A stretch of DNA of 64,000 nucleotides from Chryseobacterium indicum (GCF_021504595.1 NZ_JACSGT010000002.1:744001-808000); one strand, 5' to 3'; positions 1 through 7,478 are shown, counted from the stretch's first letter. Notes: generated by a model from the sequence alone, not told the origin. Made by a program: numbers and translations.

Positions 1-242
1 CTATTTCTGCACATCAGAAGGAACAAAATATAATTGTTTCTATACAGGATACAGGAAATGGGATGAATCCTGAAAAACTTGGCAGAATAAACAATTATCA
101 GAATACAGATGTATATATTTCTAAGGGTATTGGCTATAAAGTCATTACAGAAATAGTTAAAAAAACAGGAGCCAAAATGAAACTCAAAAATAGATTGGGC
201 GGCGGATTGGAAGTAAAAATATGGCTGACGTTATATAATTGA
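1..242 (+). CDS. Sensor histidine kinase, C-terminal fragment (HATPase domain)
   Basis: Only the last 79 codons lie in the window; the reading frame is open from base 3 and stops with TGA at 240-242. The fragment shows the end of a GHKL ATPase domain: the G1 box reads DTGNGM, a G2-like box reads GIGYKV, and the closing strand GGGLEVKIWL is typical. The protein would autophosphorylate on a histidine upstream of the window. The natural partner is the response regulator on the opposite strand, whose 3' end overlaps this one by 12 bp, so the two genes converge instead of forming an operon. The sensor domain and membrane topology cannot be seen. Confidence 0.8.
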   Translation, partial: ISAHQKEQNIIVSIQDTGNGMNPEKLGRINNYQNTDVYISKGIGYKVITEIVKKTGAKMKLKNRLGGGLEVKIWLTLYN

Positions 243-854
243 AAATATTTCGAACAGTTCTGCAATATTGCTTATTTCAAGCTTCTCGTATATTCTCTTT
301 TTGTATGTGCTTATAGTGGATTTTTTCAGATTCATTGTTTTTGCAATACTGGAAGTAGAGTATCCCTTAATGATAAACTGGGATACTTCTAATTCTTTAT
401 CGGAAAGAAGGGATATCTGACTGCTGGTCTTTTTGTTTAAATAATCGTCTATTATTTTACTTTTGATATTCTCACTAATGTATCTTCCATTTTTAAAAAA
501 GTAATCTAAGGCAAAAAAAAGTTCTTCATCGCTGGATAGTTTGTTGATAAACCCATCGGCTCCCGCTTTTATAAATCTTGAGGCATATATTTCCTCATCC
601 ATTGCAGAAAAAATTGTAATCTTAGCATTGGGTAAAATGTGTTTCATCAATTCTACAGTTGTTGTAGATATATTTTGATCAGGAAAGCTAATATCCAGAA
701 ATATGAAATCTACAGCCGAAGTTTTAATAAGCTCTATAGCAGATTTAACGTCATCAGCATTAAAGATTTCAGCTTGTGCTATGATGCTTTTAATGACATA
801 CTTCATTCCCTGCCTTACAATACTATGATCATCTACTAATAAAATTCTTTTCAT
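231..854 (-). CDS. NarL/FixJ-family response regulator (receiver + LuxR-type HTH)
   Basis: A cytoplasmic DNA-binding response regulator of 207 residues, normal length for the family. The receiver domain (about 1-120) has the acidic pair D8-D9, the phospho-acceptor D54 in FIFLDISFP, and the conserved K105 in INKLS. The LuxR-type helix-turn-helix occupies about 145-205, with LSDKELEVSQFIIKGYSTSSIAKTMN cut by the usual KKSTISTYKKRIYEKL recognition region. It is convergent with the histidine-kinase fragment at the window edge, which is the likely partner by position. The start ATG gives the classical MKRILLVDDH opening. The 620 bp upstream hold no other gene, so its promoter lies there. Target genes are unknown; the neighbouring surface-protein operon at 1476 is a possibility only by proximity. 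Confidence 0.9.
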   Translation of the reverse strand: MKRILLVDDHSIVRQGMKYVIKSIIAQAEIFNADDVKSAIELIKTSAVDFIFLDISFPDQNISTTTVELMKHILPNAKITIFSAMDEEIYASRFIKAGADGFINKLSSDEELFFALDYFFKNGRYISENIKSKIIDDYLNKKTSSQISLLSDKELEVSQFIIKGYSTSSIAKTMNLKKSTISTYKKRIYEKLEISNIAELFEIFSII

Positions 855-1397
855 TTGAGTTTTTTGTTTTTATACTCCAAACTCACTCAATGATAAGGGT
901 TTATGTGTTTACGTATCTTTCATCAAAGGTGTAATTGGAAGTGTGTTTTTATCTGTCCGGTCGTAGTGTAAATTTAGCCAAAAAATCTTAAAGTCCTAGA
1001 TTTTTATTATGGTATATGATTTAAGGGTTAAAAATCTTTATTTATACGTCTGTTGTATTAAATATTCTTCAATGTCTGTGTTAGATTTCTTTTGAATGCT
1101 AAATAGCTTAGCTTATTCAAGGATGTTCTGCTTTGTATAGACTGCTTTGGGACAACTTAATTTAATTGGGAAAGAAATATGTTTAACGCCTTAATTTATT
1201 TAATCCTAAACAAACAGGCGCATCACAGCTCCTCTATAATTTTTTATCTCCTCTAAATTATTAAAATGTGTAAGTTGGGATTTGTGAAAAGTTATTGCTT
1301 TAAATATTTTTTTACTCTAACATTTTTATTATCAATATTAAAGAGTAAAACCGTAACAAGAATTTAATGAGTTAAAAAAGAAATTTTTTGCTGAAAA

Positions 1398-1431
1398 TTG
1401 ATTTAACTTTTACAAAATTCTTGTATATTTG
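1398..1431 (+). promoter_or_regulatory. Promoter of the surface-protein operon
   Basis: TTG at 1398-1400 and TATATTTG at 1424-1431 with a 23-bp spacer. This fits the flavobacterial consensus TTG-N17-23-TAnnTTTG at its upper spacing limit. Transcription would start near 1436-1440, inside the leader hairpin described next. Confidence 0.6.
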
Positions 1432-1461
1432 TTTTTCGGGAAGAAGATCGTTCCCGAAAAA
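1432..1461 (+). promoter_or_regulatory. Perfect inverted repeat in the 5' leader of the surface-protein operon
   Basis: Two 11-bp arms, TTTTTCGGGAA at 1432-1442 and its exact complement at 1451-1461, are separated by 8 nt. The repeat sits between the -7 box and the ATG at 1476. It could be a 5' RNA stem-loop or a protein operator overlapping the transcription start. There is no U-tract directly fitting a terminator. Confidence 0.55.
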
Positions 1462-1475
1462 TAAAAAAACACTAA

Positions 1476-2723
1476 ATGAAAAATAATTATCTAATAATTC
1501 AGGTATTATTACTGCTATGTAGTAGCGTATCATATTCTCAGGTAGGTATCAACACAACAACACCAAAAGCAACTTTAGAAATAGTAGGAAAAAATTCAGG
1601 AGGAGCTGTAGACCCTAAAGATGGAATCGTAATTCCTCGGGTAAATAAGGTTTCCAATGCATCCGGTACTACAAACAGCCAATTGGTTTATTTAACTGCA
1701 AATGACGGAAGTCTGGTTCCGGGATTTATATTCTGGGACGGCACAGCCTGGAAACAGTTAGGAGGAGCATCATTAACTTTATCAAATTTTTCGGCAGCAT
1801 CACCGTTAGCTTATAATAATTTAACGGGTGTATTCTCAATTTCTCAGTCAGGATCTTCGGCTAATGGCTATTTATCGTCTGCTGATTGGAATATCTTTAA
1901 TAATAAGCAGAATGCTTTAACTTTCTCAACGGGGCTTACCAATACCGCTAATACAATTACATTAAATCCGGCTACAGCTTCTTCTATCGGAGGAGTAAAA
2001 ATAGGTAGCGGATTAAATGTAGCGCCAGACGGTACTATAAGTGTCCCTTCAAATGTAAGCAGCTTCAGTGCAGGAACTACAGGATTAACTCCTTCCACTT
2101 CAACGTCAGGAGCTGTTACTTTGGCCGGAACCTTAAAACCATCTAATGGAGGTACAGGAAATACATCTGTACCCGCTGTCGGAGCTGTTTTACAGGGAGA
2201 CGGAACTGTTTACCAAACTCTTTTACCCGGAACGGCAGGGCAGGTCCTAACATCAAACGGAACAGGAAATGCCTTAAGCTGGTCTACACCCTTTACTTCA
2301 AGTGTAGCGGAAATATATGATGCGGCAGGAACACAGACTTTTGCTACAGCAGCCGGATTTACAACGATGTTAATAACCACCGCCGGAGTTGTAGACAGTG
2401 GTTATACTGCGGGTTCAGGGACGATTACGATTGCCAATGCTGGAAAGTACAGGGTAACTTATCGTATATCCGCATCCGTAACTACAAATTCTCAGGCTAC
2501 CGGAGAATACAAACTTCAGGTAAACGGAACCGATGTTGCAGGAACTTCAGGCTTCACGTTTCATAGGAACAGTGCAGATCCAAGAGGTTCTGTAACAGTA
2601 ACGAAAATACTGAGTCTTAATGCTAATGATATTTTAAGAGTGCAGGGAAAGGTTTGGAATACCACGAACAGAACTCTTCAGCTGGTTGCTAATGGTTCAT
2701 CTTTAATTGTAGAAAAACTGTAA
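1476..2723 (+). CDS. Exported VGINT-family surface protein with tail-fibre-like repeats and C1q/TNF-like C-terminus
   Basis: A 415-residue exported protein. Residues 1-21 form a signal peptide ending SYS, followed directly by QVGINTTTPKATLEI, the opening motif of a large flavobacterial family of surface proteins. A second family motif, DGIVIPRV, lies near residue 48. The middle is low-complexity Gly/Thr/Ser with TLKPSNGGTG, a stretch very like the NGGTG repeats of phage tail fibres. The last 140 residues (KYRVTYRIS, LSLNANDILRV, SSLIVEKL) look like a C1q/TNF-type jelly roll, which usually trimerises; this is inference from pattern. First gene of an operon with the two genes that follow (10 bp and 5 bp gaps). 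No T9SS C-terminal signal is evident. An adhesin or surface-fibre role is plausible but unproven. Confidence 0.8.
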   Translation: MKNNYLIIQVLLLLCSSVSYSQVGINTTTPKATLEIVGKNSGGAVDPKDGIVIPRVNKVSNASGTTNSQLVYLTANDGSLVPGFIFWDGTAWKQLGGASLTLSNFSAASPLAYNNLTGVFSISQSGSSANGYLSSADWNIFNNKQNALTFSTGLTNTANTITLNPATASSIGGVKIGSGLNVAPDGTISVPSNVSSFSAGTTGLTPSTSTSGAVTLAGTLKPSNGGTGNTSVPAVGAVLQGDGTVYQTLLPGTAGQVLTSNGTGNALSWSTPFTSSVAEIYDAAGTQTFATAAGFTTMLITTAGVVDSGYTAGSGTITIANAGKYRVTYRISASVTTNSQATGEYKLQVNGTDVAGTSGFTFHRNSADPRGSVTVTKILSLNANDILRVQGKVWNTTNRTLQLVANGSSLIVEKL

Positions 2724-2733
2724 TTCTTTAAAA

Positions 2734-3876
2734 ATGAAAATTTTAAACTTAGGCAAAATATTTCTTATCATACTAAATTTCGCGGCTATTGATTCTTTTG
2801 CTCAGGAGACTATACCAACGGCAACAGGATTTGCAACAGCAGCCGAAGGGAATTTATATAAAGCAACAGATGATGGGCAGATTTATATAGGTCTGCGAAA
2901 CGGAACTCTTAAATTAGTGGGAGGGAATATCGTTGTAGATAATATGACACTTTCGGGAGCAGGTACTGCCGCGAATCCTCTTAAACTTGCTCAAAACGGA
3001 GCCGCTAACCAACAGGTGATGACTTGGGATACTACCCTTAACAGCTGGAAACCTGCAACACCGGCAGCTGCATCTAACTGGCTGATTACAGGAAATGCCA
3101 ATACAACTTCCAGTAATTTTCTGGGAACTACTAACGACGTAAAACTTCAGCTGGCATCAAACAATACCCCTATGCTGGAAGTAGGGCGAAGACAGACTTT
3201 AGGTCTGTATGATTCCAGCAGTACAGGTCTTTATCCCTATAATCAACCTGATGCATCGGTGATGTATGTTCGCGGAACAGGAGGGAATTCGGCACTACAG
3301 TTTGAAGCAGGAGGTGCAAGTTTTTACAAGCCTGTTTTTTATACAGACAGCAGCGGAAACTTCAGACTAAGAGGCTCTTCAGCCGGAACTGATTTCTTTG
3401 AAATGGGAAGCAGCGGAGCATCCAATGCCGGAAGATTCGATTTTATAATCGGGGATGATGGAGATGAACCCTTTGTTTTTAATAAATACAATGGCGCTAC
3501 AGCCACTACGGTTGAGTTAATGCGCTTATCCGGGAATGGTCTCAATACCAATGTAAGAGTAGGAATAAATACCGGTGCTTTAGCCAATTCCACATTACAG
3601 AACAACGGATCATTATCCACCTCAACAATTACAACTACAGCAGCTTTAACACTTACTGAAAGCCACTTTACAGTAATTATCGGAGGAAACCACGCCATAA
3701 CTTTACCTGCAGCAAATACCTGTACGGGAAGGATGTATTTAATAAAAAATCCTACGGCTAATACTCCGGCAATTTCTTCATACAGAAACTTGTCAGGAAC
3801 TGCTGTAACTGCACTTACGGCAAACTCTATTTTATGGCTTCAGAGTGATGGAACTAACTGGCAACGTATAAATTAA
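2734..3876 (+). CDS. Exported tail-fibre-like surface protein (paralogue A)
   Basis: A 380-residue protein with a signal peptide (residues 1-23, ending SFA) followed by a block reading AEGNLYKATDDGQIYIGLRN. The central part (DSSGNFRLRGSSAGTDFFEMG, GRFDFIIGDDGDEPFVF) and the C-terminal block (LTLTESHFTVIIGGNHAITLPA ... LWLQSDGTNWQRIN, read with breaks) resemble the beta-rich, trimeric fibre proteins of phage tails and bacterial surfaces. It is closely similar along its whole length to the next gene, so the pair arose by tandem duplication. It lies 10 bp after the upstream gene and 5 bp before the next one, so it is cotranscribed. I cannot assign a biochemical activity; surface adhesion or fibre formation is inferred. 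Confidence 0.75.
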   Translation: MKILNLGKIFLIILNFAAIDSFAQETIPTATGFATAAEGNLYKATDDGQIYIGLRNGTLKLVGGNIVVDNMTLSGAGTAANPLKLAQNGAANQQVMTWDTTLNSWKPATPAAASNWLITGNANTTSSNFLGTTNDVKLQLASNNTPMLEVGRRQTLGLYDSSSTGLYPYNQPDASVMYVRGTGGNSALQFEAGGASFYKPVFYTDSSGNFRLRGSSAGTDFFEMGSSGASNAGRFDFIIGDDGDEPFVFNKYNGATATTVELMRLSGNGLNTNVRVGINTGALANSTLQNNGSLSTSTITTTAALTLTESHFTVIIGGNHAITLPAANTCTGRMYLIKNPTANTPAISSYRNLSGTAVTALTANSILWLQSDGTNWQRIN

Positions 3877-3881
3877 TAAAA

Positions 3882-5003
3882 ATGAAAGGAATTTATTCTG
3901 CTGTTTTTATCATTTGTATCAATATCTTTTCTTTTGGACAGGAAAGCATAGCGTCCGCTTCTACTGTATCTAATGCAGCAGAAGGTAACCTGTACAAAGC
4001 AACTGATGATGGCCAGATCTATATAGGTTTAAGAAACGGTACCGTGAATGCATTAAGTCCGATTTTTACCGCAGCCATATTTTCCGGTAACGGAACATCA
4101 TCTAGCCCATATTCTCTGGGACAGATGGGGGCGACTAATGGTCAGGTTTTAAGCTGGAACAGTACGACAAATACGTGGGTGCCTTCCACAGATGCAGCCA
4201 CTAACAATTGGTTCCTCACTGGTAATACGAATGCTTCGGCAAGCAGTTTGCTGGGTACAACGAATGATGTGCGTTTACAGCTGCGCTCCAACAATACCGA
4301 AATGCTTGAATTGGGAACAAGGCAGACTTTAGGGCTTACGGAAAGCTCAAAGCCCAGCCCTTATAACTCTACAACTGCATCTACTATGTATATGAGAGGG
4401 ACATCAGGAAATTCGGCACTGCAATTTCAGGCAGATAACGCTGCCATCTATAAACCTGTTTTCTTTACAGACAGCAACGGTAATTTTAGAATGAGAGGAT
4501 CTGCTGCTTCCAGCGATTTTTTTGAACTTGGAAGTAATGGATCATCAGAAAATGGACGATTTGATTTTCTGGTAGGAGATGACGGCGATGAACCTTACCT
4601 TTTTTATAAATACAACTATACCTCTCAGACCTATATCGAAATGCTTCGTCTGCAGGGTACAGGATTGGATAATACAGTCCGGGTGGGAATTAATATGGCT
4701 GGAAGCGTTCCTAATTCAACACTGCAGATTTCAGGATCACTTTCTTTACCGATTGTTACTACTACCGCATCCTTAACATTAACGGAATTAAACTTCACTG
4801 TCATTTTGGGCGGAAATCATAATATAATTCTTCCTTCTGCAAGTTTATGTAACGGCAGAATGTACATCATTAAAAATCCGACTACGAATACCCCCTCAAT
4901 ATCAGCTTATAATAATATTTCAGGAGGAAGTACTTCAACTATTGCTGCAAACTCTGTGCTTTGGTTGCAGAGTATTAATAATCAATGGGAACAGATTAAT
5001 TAA
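3882..5003 (+). CDS. Exported tail-fibre-like surface protein (paralogue B)
   Basis: A 373-residue protein and tandem paralogue of the gene before it. It shares the signal peptide type (ending FSFG/Q), the AAEGNLYKATDDGQIYIGLRNGT block right after the signal (longer than quoted in full), the GDDGDEP central motif and the GGNHNIILPSA...LWLQS C-terminus. Differences are spread evenly, with small indels mainly in the linker after about residue 60, suggesting an old duplication under continued selection. It is the last gene of the three-gene operon. No clear rho-independent terminator was found in the 100 bp downstream. Its role is probably the same as its paralogue's: a secreted or surface fibre subunit. 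Confidence 0.75.
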   Translation: MKGIYSAVFIICINIFSFGQESIASASTVSNAAEGNLYKATDDGQIYIGLRNGTVNALSPIFTAAIFSGNGTSSSPYSLGQMGATNGQVLSWNSTTNTWVPSTDAATNNWFLTGNTNASASSLLGTTNDVRLQLRSNNTEMLELGTRQTLGLTESSKPSPYNSTTASTMYMRGTSGNSALQFQADNAAIYKPVFFTDSNGNFRMRGSAASSDFFELGSNGSSENGRFDFLVGDDGDEPYLFYKYNYTSQTYIEMLRLQGTGLDNTVRVGINMAGSVPNSTLQISGSLSLPIVTTTASLTLTELNFTVILGGNHNIILPSASLCNGRMYIIKNPTTNTPSISAYNNISGGSTSTIAANSVLWLQSINNQWEQIN

Positions 5004-5105
5004 AGCTTTTTAAAAAAATCATCGAATAAAGTCTGAATTTTTAAAATCTACTGTAAATAATTACATTAAAAGTCCGGTATGGTTAAGAAGCTTTTACCCT
5101 TATTT

Positions 5106-5876
5106 TTAATTCTTCAATTTATCATTCACTTCTTTGATATCTCTTCTTAAGTCCAGAAACATATCTTTTAAATTATAATTATCAAAATTATCAGGTTCAA
5201 AATCTTCCGGAAAAATTCCAGATGCATATTGCCAGATTTCAACAATTTCTCCCAAAGGAATATCATAAGGTTTATAAAATGAATTGTCTGAAGCTACTTT
5301 TATTGCTTTTTTCTTTTTGATTTTAAATCTTTTGTAAGAAATGCCGTCATTCAAAGTCACGAAAACATAACTTTTATTCGGTTTTAGATCTTCAATATTT
5401 TCAACATACTTCCCGATAATATAAGAGCCGTCTTTAAAAGGGGGCATTGAATCTCCTTCTGCCGGAAATGCCCTGTACTTCCCGTTAATTAAGAAAGGTA
5501 AAGAAATTCGCTGTAAACTTTCAATATATTCAGGATCACTGTAACCGGATAAATAACCCATGGATGCTTTTTGAGGGACAATTTCAATGCTGTTGTTTCC
5601 CGATTGATCCACCACAACCGGAAGAACAATTCTGTTATCCGGAAGTTTCAGTACATTTTCCAGCGGATATTTGCGGATATCTACCGTAAGAAGCAGATCG
5701 ATACTGATATTGAAATACTTCGAAATTCTGATCAGCAGTTCATAAGGCGGCTCAGAACGCCCGTCTTCATATTTCGAATACCGGACACGACTCATTGATG
5801 TTTTGTCCGCAAGTTCCTGCTGCGATAAATTTTTCTGAGTCCTTAAAAACCTGATGTTATCTGAAAAAATTGACAT
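5106..5876 (-). CDS. XRE-S24 self-cleaving repressor (LexA/CI-like), SOS-type regulator
   Basis: A 256-residue repressor with an XRE helix-turn-helix (about 5-62: LSQQELADKTSMSRVRYSKYE) and a C-terminal S24/LexA peptidase domain. The catalytic Ser is S143 in EGDSMPP and the Lys is K182 in ISYKRF. The predicted self-cleavage bond is M106-G107, with normal LexA-like spacing of 36 residues to the Ser, although families usually have Ala-Gly or Cys-Gly. The ATG at 5874-5876 is preferred to an earlier in-frame start because two 15-bp operators lie directly upstream and the XRE domain begins here. It should repress itself and the umuC gene at 7479 through GATAC-N5-GTATC operators. The normal divergent partner has been reduced to a stub next to it. 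Confidence 0.85.
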   Translation of the reverse strand: MSIFSDNIRFLRTQKNLSQQELADKTSMSRVRYSKYEDGRSEPPYELLIRISKYFNISIDLLLTVDIRKYPLENVLKLPDNRIVLPVVVDQSGNNSIEIVPQKASMGYLSGYSDPEYIESLQRISLPFLINGKYRAFPAEGDSMPPFKDGSYIIGKYVENIEDLKPNKSYVFVTLNDGISYKRFKIKKKKAIKVASDNSFYKPYDIPLGEIVEIWQYASGIFPEDFEPDNFDNYNLKDMFLDLRRDIKEVNDKLKN

Positions 5877-5877
5877 T

Positions 5878-5892
5878 GATACAAATTGTATC
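5878..5892. promoter_or_regulatory. Repressor operator O1, left copy
   Basis: GATACAAATTGTATC, a near-perfect 7-1-7 palindrome starting 2 bp upstream of the repressor ATG. It pairs with O2, whose centre lies 33 bp away. Symmetry and duplicated use at both repeat copies suggest binding by the adjacent XRE-S24 repressor (inference). Confidence 0.7.
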
Positions 5893-5910
5893 TGTAAATA
5901 TACTAAAAAT

Positions 5911-5925
5911 GATACAAGTAGTATC
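5911..5925. promoter_or_regulatory. Repressor operator O2, left copy
   Basis: GATACAAGTAGTATC, sharing the GATAC-N5-GTATC pattern with O1. The leftward -7-like box TATATTTA (minus strand, 5895-5902) lies between O1 and O2, as expected for autoregulation. Confidence 0.65.
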
Positions 5926-5952
5926 TGATCTTGTTCTGTAGAATTAACAATT

Positions 5953-5993
5953 ATATATGCTTTGGCAGATTCCAATAATTTCTTTGTTTCCTG
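5953..5993 (+). pseudogene. umuC 5' stub (dead copy)
   Basis: Forty-one bases matching the start of the intact umuC at 7479. The frame reads I-Y-A-L-A-D-S-N-N-F-F-V-S instead of M-Y-A-L-V-D-C-N-N-F-F-V-S: the start codon is lost (ATG to ATA), Val5 is Ala and Cys7 is Ser. After base 5993 similarity stops abruptly. It is a remnant of the duplicated control region, not an expressed gene. Confidence 0.85.
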
Positions 5994-6331
5994 TTATCAA
6001 AAGTTAAATATTATCAATAGTTGAAAATATCTACTTATTTAATGGTTTGATAATCAATATGAATTTCATAATAATGTTTGGATAATTCTTATTAAATATA
6101 CTAGTCAGCTTAAAAAAAGATATAAAACGGCTTAATAAATTGCTGAATGTTTGGTGTGATTTATTAACTAGATTTAAAATGTTTAAAACATAAATTTTAC
6201 CTTACAGCTGATAAATGATCATTCCCTGATTTTGAATTTTCTTTATATTGGTATTGATATGTAAAAAATCAAAGGCCTCCCTTAGGAAGCCTTCGAAACA
6301 CCAAATCACAAAATATTAATATGAAATTTTT
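5994..6331. other. Gene-free 338 bp, left part of the insert between the repeats
   Basis: Very AT-rich DNA from the end of the left 180-bp repeat to the exported-protein gene at 6332. No ORF or family was recognised. Its right end contains the terminator of that gene. No terminal inverted repeat or transposase remnant was seen. Confidence 0.55.
6263..6293 (-). terminator. Rho-independent terminator of the 6332 gene
   Basis: On the minus strand a 9-bp stem (AAGGCTTCC / GGAGGCCTT, one G-T pair) with a 4-nt loop is followed by a T-rich tract. It lies 40 bp after the stop codon. Confidence 0.75.
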
Positions 6332-6877
6332 TTATAAAGCTGTTGCTGTATAAGTTACTGTCTGCGTATAAGTTCCTGCCGGTTTACCTAAAATGTCAGA
6401 AGAAGAAGACTTTGCTGCCGGAATGGTATAGTCTAAATTTAGTGTTAAGGCACTTCCAAGCGGAGCGTTTGATACTAATGTCTGATCTGTTGCGGATAAA
6501 ACAACAGCACTTTTTGTTCCCCCCATAGTTCCGGAAGCTGTAGCTGCTTTGATGGTTAAAACATTTACAGGAATCAGGTTCGTTCCATTCATAAAATTCG
6601 CACCTCCTGCTTTTACTTTAACATTAAAGTTCTTTGTTGAAGTAACTTTTAAAGAGTTGGCTTTAGTTATCGTTTGATCAGAGTTATAATCCGCTGCAGT
6701 AACATAATTGAAATCTACAGTGTTCCCGATTGCAGTACTTCCGGCATCAATAGAGATTACATCGTTCAGGGTAATGTTTACTGTTGTGGTCGCTGTAGTA
6801 TTTTGAGCTTGGGCATTGTTAGTTCCCAAAATGAATGCTCCGATAGTTAATGCTGCGATGGCGATTTGTTTTGTCAT
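6332..6877 (-). CDS. Small exported beta-rich protein of unknown function
   Basis: A 181-residue protein with a clear signal peptide (1-24, ending NAQA) and a mature part made of short beta-prone stretches: TTVNITLNDVISIDAG, NSLKVTSTKNFNVKVKAGG, LTLNLDYTIPA, YTQTVTYTATAL. The layout resembles small surface beta-sandwich proteins such as DUF4402, WxL or coat-U-like families, but I see no diagnostic motif and do not assign one. It is the only gene inside the segment that separates the S24 repressor from umuC, and it has its own promoter (TAGATTTG at 6939-6932) and terminator, so it is an independent unit. TGTAGT half-sites and an inverted pair upstream may bind a regulator. Confidence 0.75.
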   Translation of the reverse strand: MTKQIAIAALTIGAFILGTNNAQAQNTTATTTVNITLNDVISIDAGSTAIGNTVDFNYVTAADYNSDQTITKANSLKVTSTKNFNVKVKAGGANFMNGTNLIPVNVLTIKAATASGTMGGTKSAVVLSATDQTLVSNAPLGSALTLNLDYTIPAAKSSSSDILGKPAGTYTQTVTYTATAL

Positions 6878-7246
6878 GATCGTATTATTTAATTTTTTAT
6901 TCTTTGTTTAATTGTTCTCTTTTGAACATTACAAATCTACGGCGGCGAAAAAATTTTCTTTGTAGTGGAAAACGGAAGTTCATGTAGTAAAATAACTACA
7001 GGATCAATTATTTGCGTTAAATAGAAAAGCCCTCAACACTTAGAAATTGTTGAGGGCATATATCAATTGCTGTTATTTCCATTAATCCATATCATTCCAA
7101 ATAGTTCATTTATTCACAATTTTTACAAATTTAGGGGACATCATCAATTCCCTCAGATATATCAATTATATTTTCAAAATGCGTTGTACATTAAATATCA
7201 CTTCTATAATTTATACATTTTTAGAGCCACAAGTGATACAAAATTT
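6878..7246. other. Gene-free segment upstream of the 6332 gene
   Basis: Contains the leftward promoter of the 6332 gene, with -7 box TAGATTTG on the minus strand at 6939-6932. It also has TGTAGT at 6961-6966 and 6983-6988 facing ACTACA at 6995-7000, and a strong hairpin at 7029-7057. A 63-codon ORF at 7067-7258 has no gene-like features. Confidence 0.5.
7022..7057 (-). terminator. Hairpin terminator after the repressor stub
   Basis: A perfect 10-bp stem (GCCCTCAACA at 7029-7038 with its complement at 7048-7057) and a 9-nt loop, followed on the minus strand by TTTTCTATTT. Read leftward it would end transcripts that start at the duplicated repressor promoter near 7420. Confidence 0.6.
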
Positions 7247-7402
7247 TTATTTAATTAAAAAGGAAAACAAGTTGGTTCTTATACAGCTTGGAAAAGCATT
7301 TTCTACAGGAATTATAATGATTTTACAATAAGAAGTCAATTCCTGCTGCGATAAATTTTTCTGAGTCCTTAAAAACCTGATGTTATCTGGAAAAATTGAC
7401 AT
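7247..7402 (-). pseudogene. Repressor 5' stub (51-codon ORF)
   Basis: The first 21 codons (MSIFPDNIRFLRTQKNLSQQ plus E) match the intact repressor at 5876 except Ser5 to Pro, and then run into 30 unrelated codons before a TAA. The helix-turn-helix is cut off after its first helix and the S24 domain is missing, so it cannot act as a repressor. It still has its ATG and an operator upstream, and may be transcribed as a futile leader RNA ending at the 7022-7057 hairpin. Confidence 0.8.
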
Positions 7403-7403
7403 T

Positions 7404-7418
7404 GATACAAATTGTATC
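7404..7418. promoter_or_regulatory. Repressor operator O1, right copy
   Basis: GATACAAATTGTATC, identical to the left O1 and placed just upstream of the repressor stub ATG. It is conserved although the stub is dead, which agrees with continued use for umuC control. Confidence 0.7.
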
Positions 7419-7436
7419 TGCAAATATGCTAAAAAT

Positions 7437-7451
7437 GATACAAATAGTATC
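7437..7451. promoter_or_regulatory. Repressor operator O2, right copy, abutting the umuC -7 box
   Basis: GATACAAATAGTATC ends at 7451, directly next to the umuC -7 box TAATTTTG (7452-7459). A bound repressor would block polymerase. Compared with the left O2 it differs at one position. Confidence 0.7.
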
Positions 7452-7478
7452 TAATTTTGTTCTATAGAATCAACAATT

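Larger units (their letters stand above)
855..1475. other. Gene-free 620-bp region between divergent genes
   Basis: AT-rich intergenic DNA between the response regulator (leftward) and the surface-protein operon (rightward). No ORF with a credible start or family was seen in any frame. At its right end it carries a Flavobacterium-type promoter and an inverted repeat in the leader of the operon (listed separately). Nothing else could be recognised. Confidence 0.6.
5814..5993. repeat. 180-bp direct repeat, left copy (repressor start + control region + umuC stub)
   Basis: Aligns without gaps to 7340-7519 (offset 1526 bp): 169 of 180 positions identical, the 11 differences being ten transitions and one transversion. 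It holds the first 21 codons of the repressor (functional here), two operators, and the first 41 bp of umuC (dead here). In this copy the rightward -7 box is TGATCTTG instead of TAATTTTG, and the umuC start reads ATA instead of ATG. Confidence 0.95.

Noticed and set aside
1476..5003. Tail-fibre-like genes as part of a prophage
   Set aside because: No terminase, portal, capsid, lysis or integrase gene is nearby, and all three proteins carry signal peptides, so they are exported host proteins.
7067..7258. 63-residue plus-strand ORF in the insert
   Set aside because: Phe/Tyr/His-rich translation of AT-rich DNA with no ribosome-binding context or signal peptide.
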